From Amycolatopsis sp. CA-128772 (GTDB lineage Bacteria; Actinomycetota; Actinomycetes; Mycobacteriales; Pseudonocardiaceae), in the NCBI RefSeq assembly GCF_002904295.1, contig NZ_PPHG01000003.1, positions 62,001-126,000 on the forward strand: a stretch of DNA of 64,000 bases, written 5' to 3'. The notes beneath the pieces are model-generated. The model saw only the letters and a program-made list of their open reading frames with translations, did no database searches and was not told where the DNA came from. A program made the translations under genes and the position numbers. Positions 61,984 to 64,000 of this stretch are shown here, piece after piece; within the stretch, counting starts at the first letter, position 1, and every line of letters starts with the position of its first letter.

Positions 61984-64000
61984 TCACCGGCATGGTGGCG
62001 AGAACGGCCGTCCCGGCACGTACTTGTCCCATTCGCCGTCCGTGATCGGTGCTCCCGCTGTCTCGCACACCCAGTGCGCCATCCATTCGGGGTCGGTGAC
62101 CCACAGCCGGACCATCCGGTCGTGCCCGCCGGCGGCAAGCGTGCGGCCGTCCGGGGCGAACGCGACGGACAAAACGCCCTGAGTGGGACCGGTCAACGTG
62201 GCCAGGCGTAGTGGCTTCTCCGGATACCTGACGTCCCAGAGCCACACCGTGTTGTCGGTACTCCCGGTCGCCAGAGTCGCGCCCGCCGGGTCGAAGGCCA
62301 GTGAATAGATGTAGCCGACCGGGCCGGTGACCGGCCGGCCGAGAACGACCGGGCGCAGCGGATCAGCCATTCCCCACAGCCGCACGGTGTTGTCGGCGCT
62401 GCCCGCGGCCAGCACGTTCCCCTGCGGGCTGAATCCGACCGAGTACGCCGCCGCAGTGAAACCACCAAGGGTCGACAAGAGCAGGGGATGTGCCGTGTCG
62501 TGGATGTCCCACACGTAAACGTGCCCATCTTCGGCCGCCCCGGAGAGCATCTGTCCGTCGGGGCTGAACGCGGTTTGGTAGAATTTGATCGCGCCGGGCT
62601 GGCTGATCCTCGAAATCGGACGCAGGCTGCGGGCGTCCGTCAGGGCGAAGAGGCTGACCGATTCGTCATCGGCGCTCACGGCAAGGAGTCGCCCGTCGCG
62701 GCTGAGGTTGACCGCCTCGACGAGCTCCTGGCCGGTGCTCGCGGCGACCGGAGCTCCGAGGAGCCGAGGATGGCTGGGGTTCTCGATGTCCCAGATCTGC
62801 ACTGTGCCGTCGGTGCAGCCGACGATGAACGTCCGCGCGTCCGGAGTCAGTGTCCCGGAGCCGGAGAACTTCCCGGCCGGCGAATCGTTGAGGATCATTG
62901 TGCCGAGCGAGGGACTCAACCGGTCGGCGACGTTCCACACGGAGAGCGTATTGTCGTCCGATCCGGGTCCGACGCCCAGTTTGGTGCCGGTTGAGTCGAA
63001 GCTGACCGCGAAGATCGAATCCCGGGCCCCGGAGATGACGGGACCGGGTACTCGCCAGCGGCGGACCACCTCGTCGTCCGCGAGCGTCACGACCGTCCCG
63101 GCGGCACGAAGGCCGCCCCGATCACCGGGTTCGGGTGCGGAAGCTGCTCGATCGCACGCCCGCTCGCCACGTCGAACAACCACAGTTCGCTGTCGGAGCT
63201 GGCGGCCGCCACCGTTGTGCCATCCGGGCTGAACGACACAGAGTTGACCCAGCTGGCCGGCCCGGTGAGGGGTGCTCCGACCGCTCGCGGATGCGCCTGA
63301 TCGGCGACGTCCCAGATGAACACGTCGTGCTGAGCACCGGTTCCGGCGGCCAATCTGCGGCCGTCGGCACTGAACGCGAGGGAAAAGATCCGGCTCGTGG
63401 CGCCGGGCGGAGCGCCCGCCTGGACCAGGGGACCGCCGTCCGCGACGTGCCAAAGGGTCACTGTTCCCTGATCGCCACCGGTTGCCAGCGTCCGGCCGTC
63501 CCCGGCCCACGCCACCGACGTCACCGGGCGCCCTGAAAGGGGGCTCGTCACGGCTGGCTTCGTGGGTTCACGAACGTTCCAAACGTAGATCTCCCCCTGT
63601 TCGGTGCCGGCAACGATCGCGTGGCCATCCGCCGAGACCGCGACGGACTGAGGCGTCCCCCGCATCCCGGACAGATTTCCGAGATCACGCGGATGTACCG
63701 GATCGGCGACGTCCCACATCCGGAGCTGAGCCTGCCGGCTTTGAACCACCAGGAGCGAGCCGTTGCCGGCCAGCCCCAGCAGGGTTACCGCCGCATCGGA
63801 TGTCTTGATGATGCCCGCCGGTGCCAGCGGATTCACCTCAGCCGAACGCCAGAGGGCAACGCCACCGTCGGTGGTTCCGGCGGCGACGAATGTGCCGCCG
63901 CGGCCGACGGCCAAGGCCGTAGCGGTCCCGGAGGCGGGTCGCAGCCGGGTCACCGGCGCGAGTGCCGACATCGTGAGCAGGCTCGACCGGGCCTCAGCCG
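61984..64000 (-). pseudogene. WD40-repeat C-terminal part of an nSTAND-type protein, frameshifted, 5' end outside window
   Basis: The gene enters from beyond 64000. AEARSSLLTMSALAPV at the window edge is the segment that usually follows the membrane helices in actinobacterial nSTAND1-WD40 proteins. About ten or more WD40 blades follow (VYVWDIHDTAHPLLL, VRLWGMADPLRPVVL, VWLWDVRYPEKPLRL). Near 63100 the frame breaks: one frame reads ...IGAAFVPPGRS and stops at 63087, while AGTVVTLADDEVVRRWRV continues in the next. A single missing base (GTGCCGGCC read as GTGCCGCC) would explain it. The C-terminus, WDKYVPGRPFSPPC, is the family's usual end. Either a recent pseudogene or a sequencing error. Confidence 0.75.

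Noticed and set aside
45405..64000. Prophage or integrative element
   Set aside because: The region looks accessory, but no integrase, transposase, structural phage gene, att-like repeat or tRNA was found.

Overview
The window reads as chromosomal DNA of a high-GC actinomycete, most likely a Pseudonocardiaceae member near Amycolatopsis. This is inferred from the very GC-rich codon use, the frequent GTG starts with GTGA/ATGA stop-start overlaps, and the gene families present (S-adenosyl methyltransferase of the DUF574 type, DUF3072, Trypco1, AfsR-like STAND proteins, NlpC/P60 hydrolase). No rRNA, tRNA, CRISPR array, transposase or integrase was seen.

Layout. 0-5.6 kb: the 3' end of a secreted xylanase (GH10 plus CBM2), an RsbW-like anti-sigma ATPase divergent from a short Rho paralogue, several small proteins, and an NlpC/P60 peptidoglycan hydrolase with a long structured leader. 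5.6-8.9 kb: a copper operon (CsoR-like box, CopZ-like chaperone, secreted His-rich protein, CopA). 9-25 kb: mostly self-contained metabolic and regulatory genes, including an M15-like peptidase, F420-type oxidoreductase, dehydratase, LysR/EamA pair, GH76 mannanase-like enzyme, MarR/azoreductase pair, M24 peptidase, response regulator, and a fused indolepyruvate:ferredoxin oxidoreductase divergent from an Lrp regulator. 25-30 kb: a TPP enzyme with a cyclase, and a GntR/ABC exporter operon.

30.2-38.1 kb: a six-gene operon of trypsin-like protease, PknG-like kinase, vWA protein, four-helix membrane protein, solute-binding lipoprotein and Trypco1 protein. It resembles the mycobacterial GlnX-GlnH-PknG amino-acid-sensing module, extended by a protease, a vWA protein and a Trypco1 protein. 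38-45.4 kb: methyltransferase, sugar isomerase/oxidoreductase pair, TetR, DeoR/MFS pair and a CDF/ArsR metal-efflux pair.

45.7-60.2 kb is the most unusual region. Two proteins at its borders (45728-48436 and 58544-60187, both on the minus strand) share an N-terminal DisA_N-like (diadenylate cyclase) domain plus coiled coil. One continues into an AfsR-type NB-ARC/TPR module, the other into a SARP-like segment and a response-regulator receiver. Between them lies a translationally coupled operon: a pseudokinase-helicase fusion, a phospholipase-D-like protein without HKD catalytic residues, and a GHKL (histidine-kinase-like) ATPase. Codon use looks less GC-extreme here than in the flanks. I infer a nucleotide-signalling conflict or stress-response system that I do not recognise as a named one. 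Two secreted proteins and a frameshifted 3' part of a WD40 protein (nSTAND-WD40 type) follow, consistent with an accessory region.
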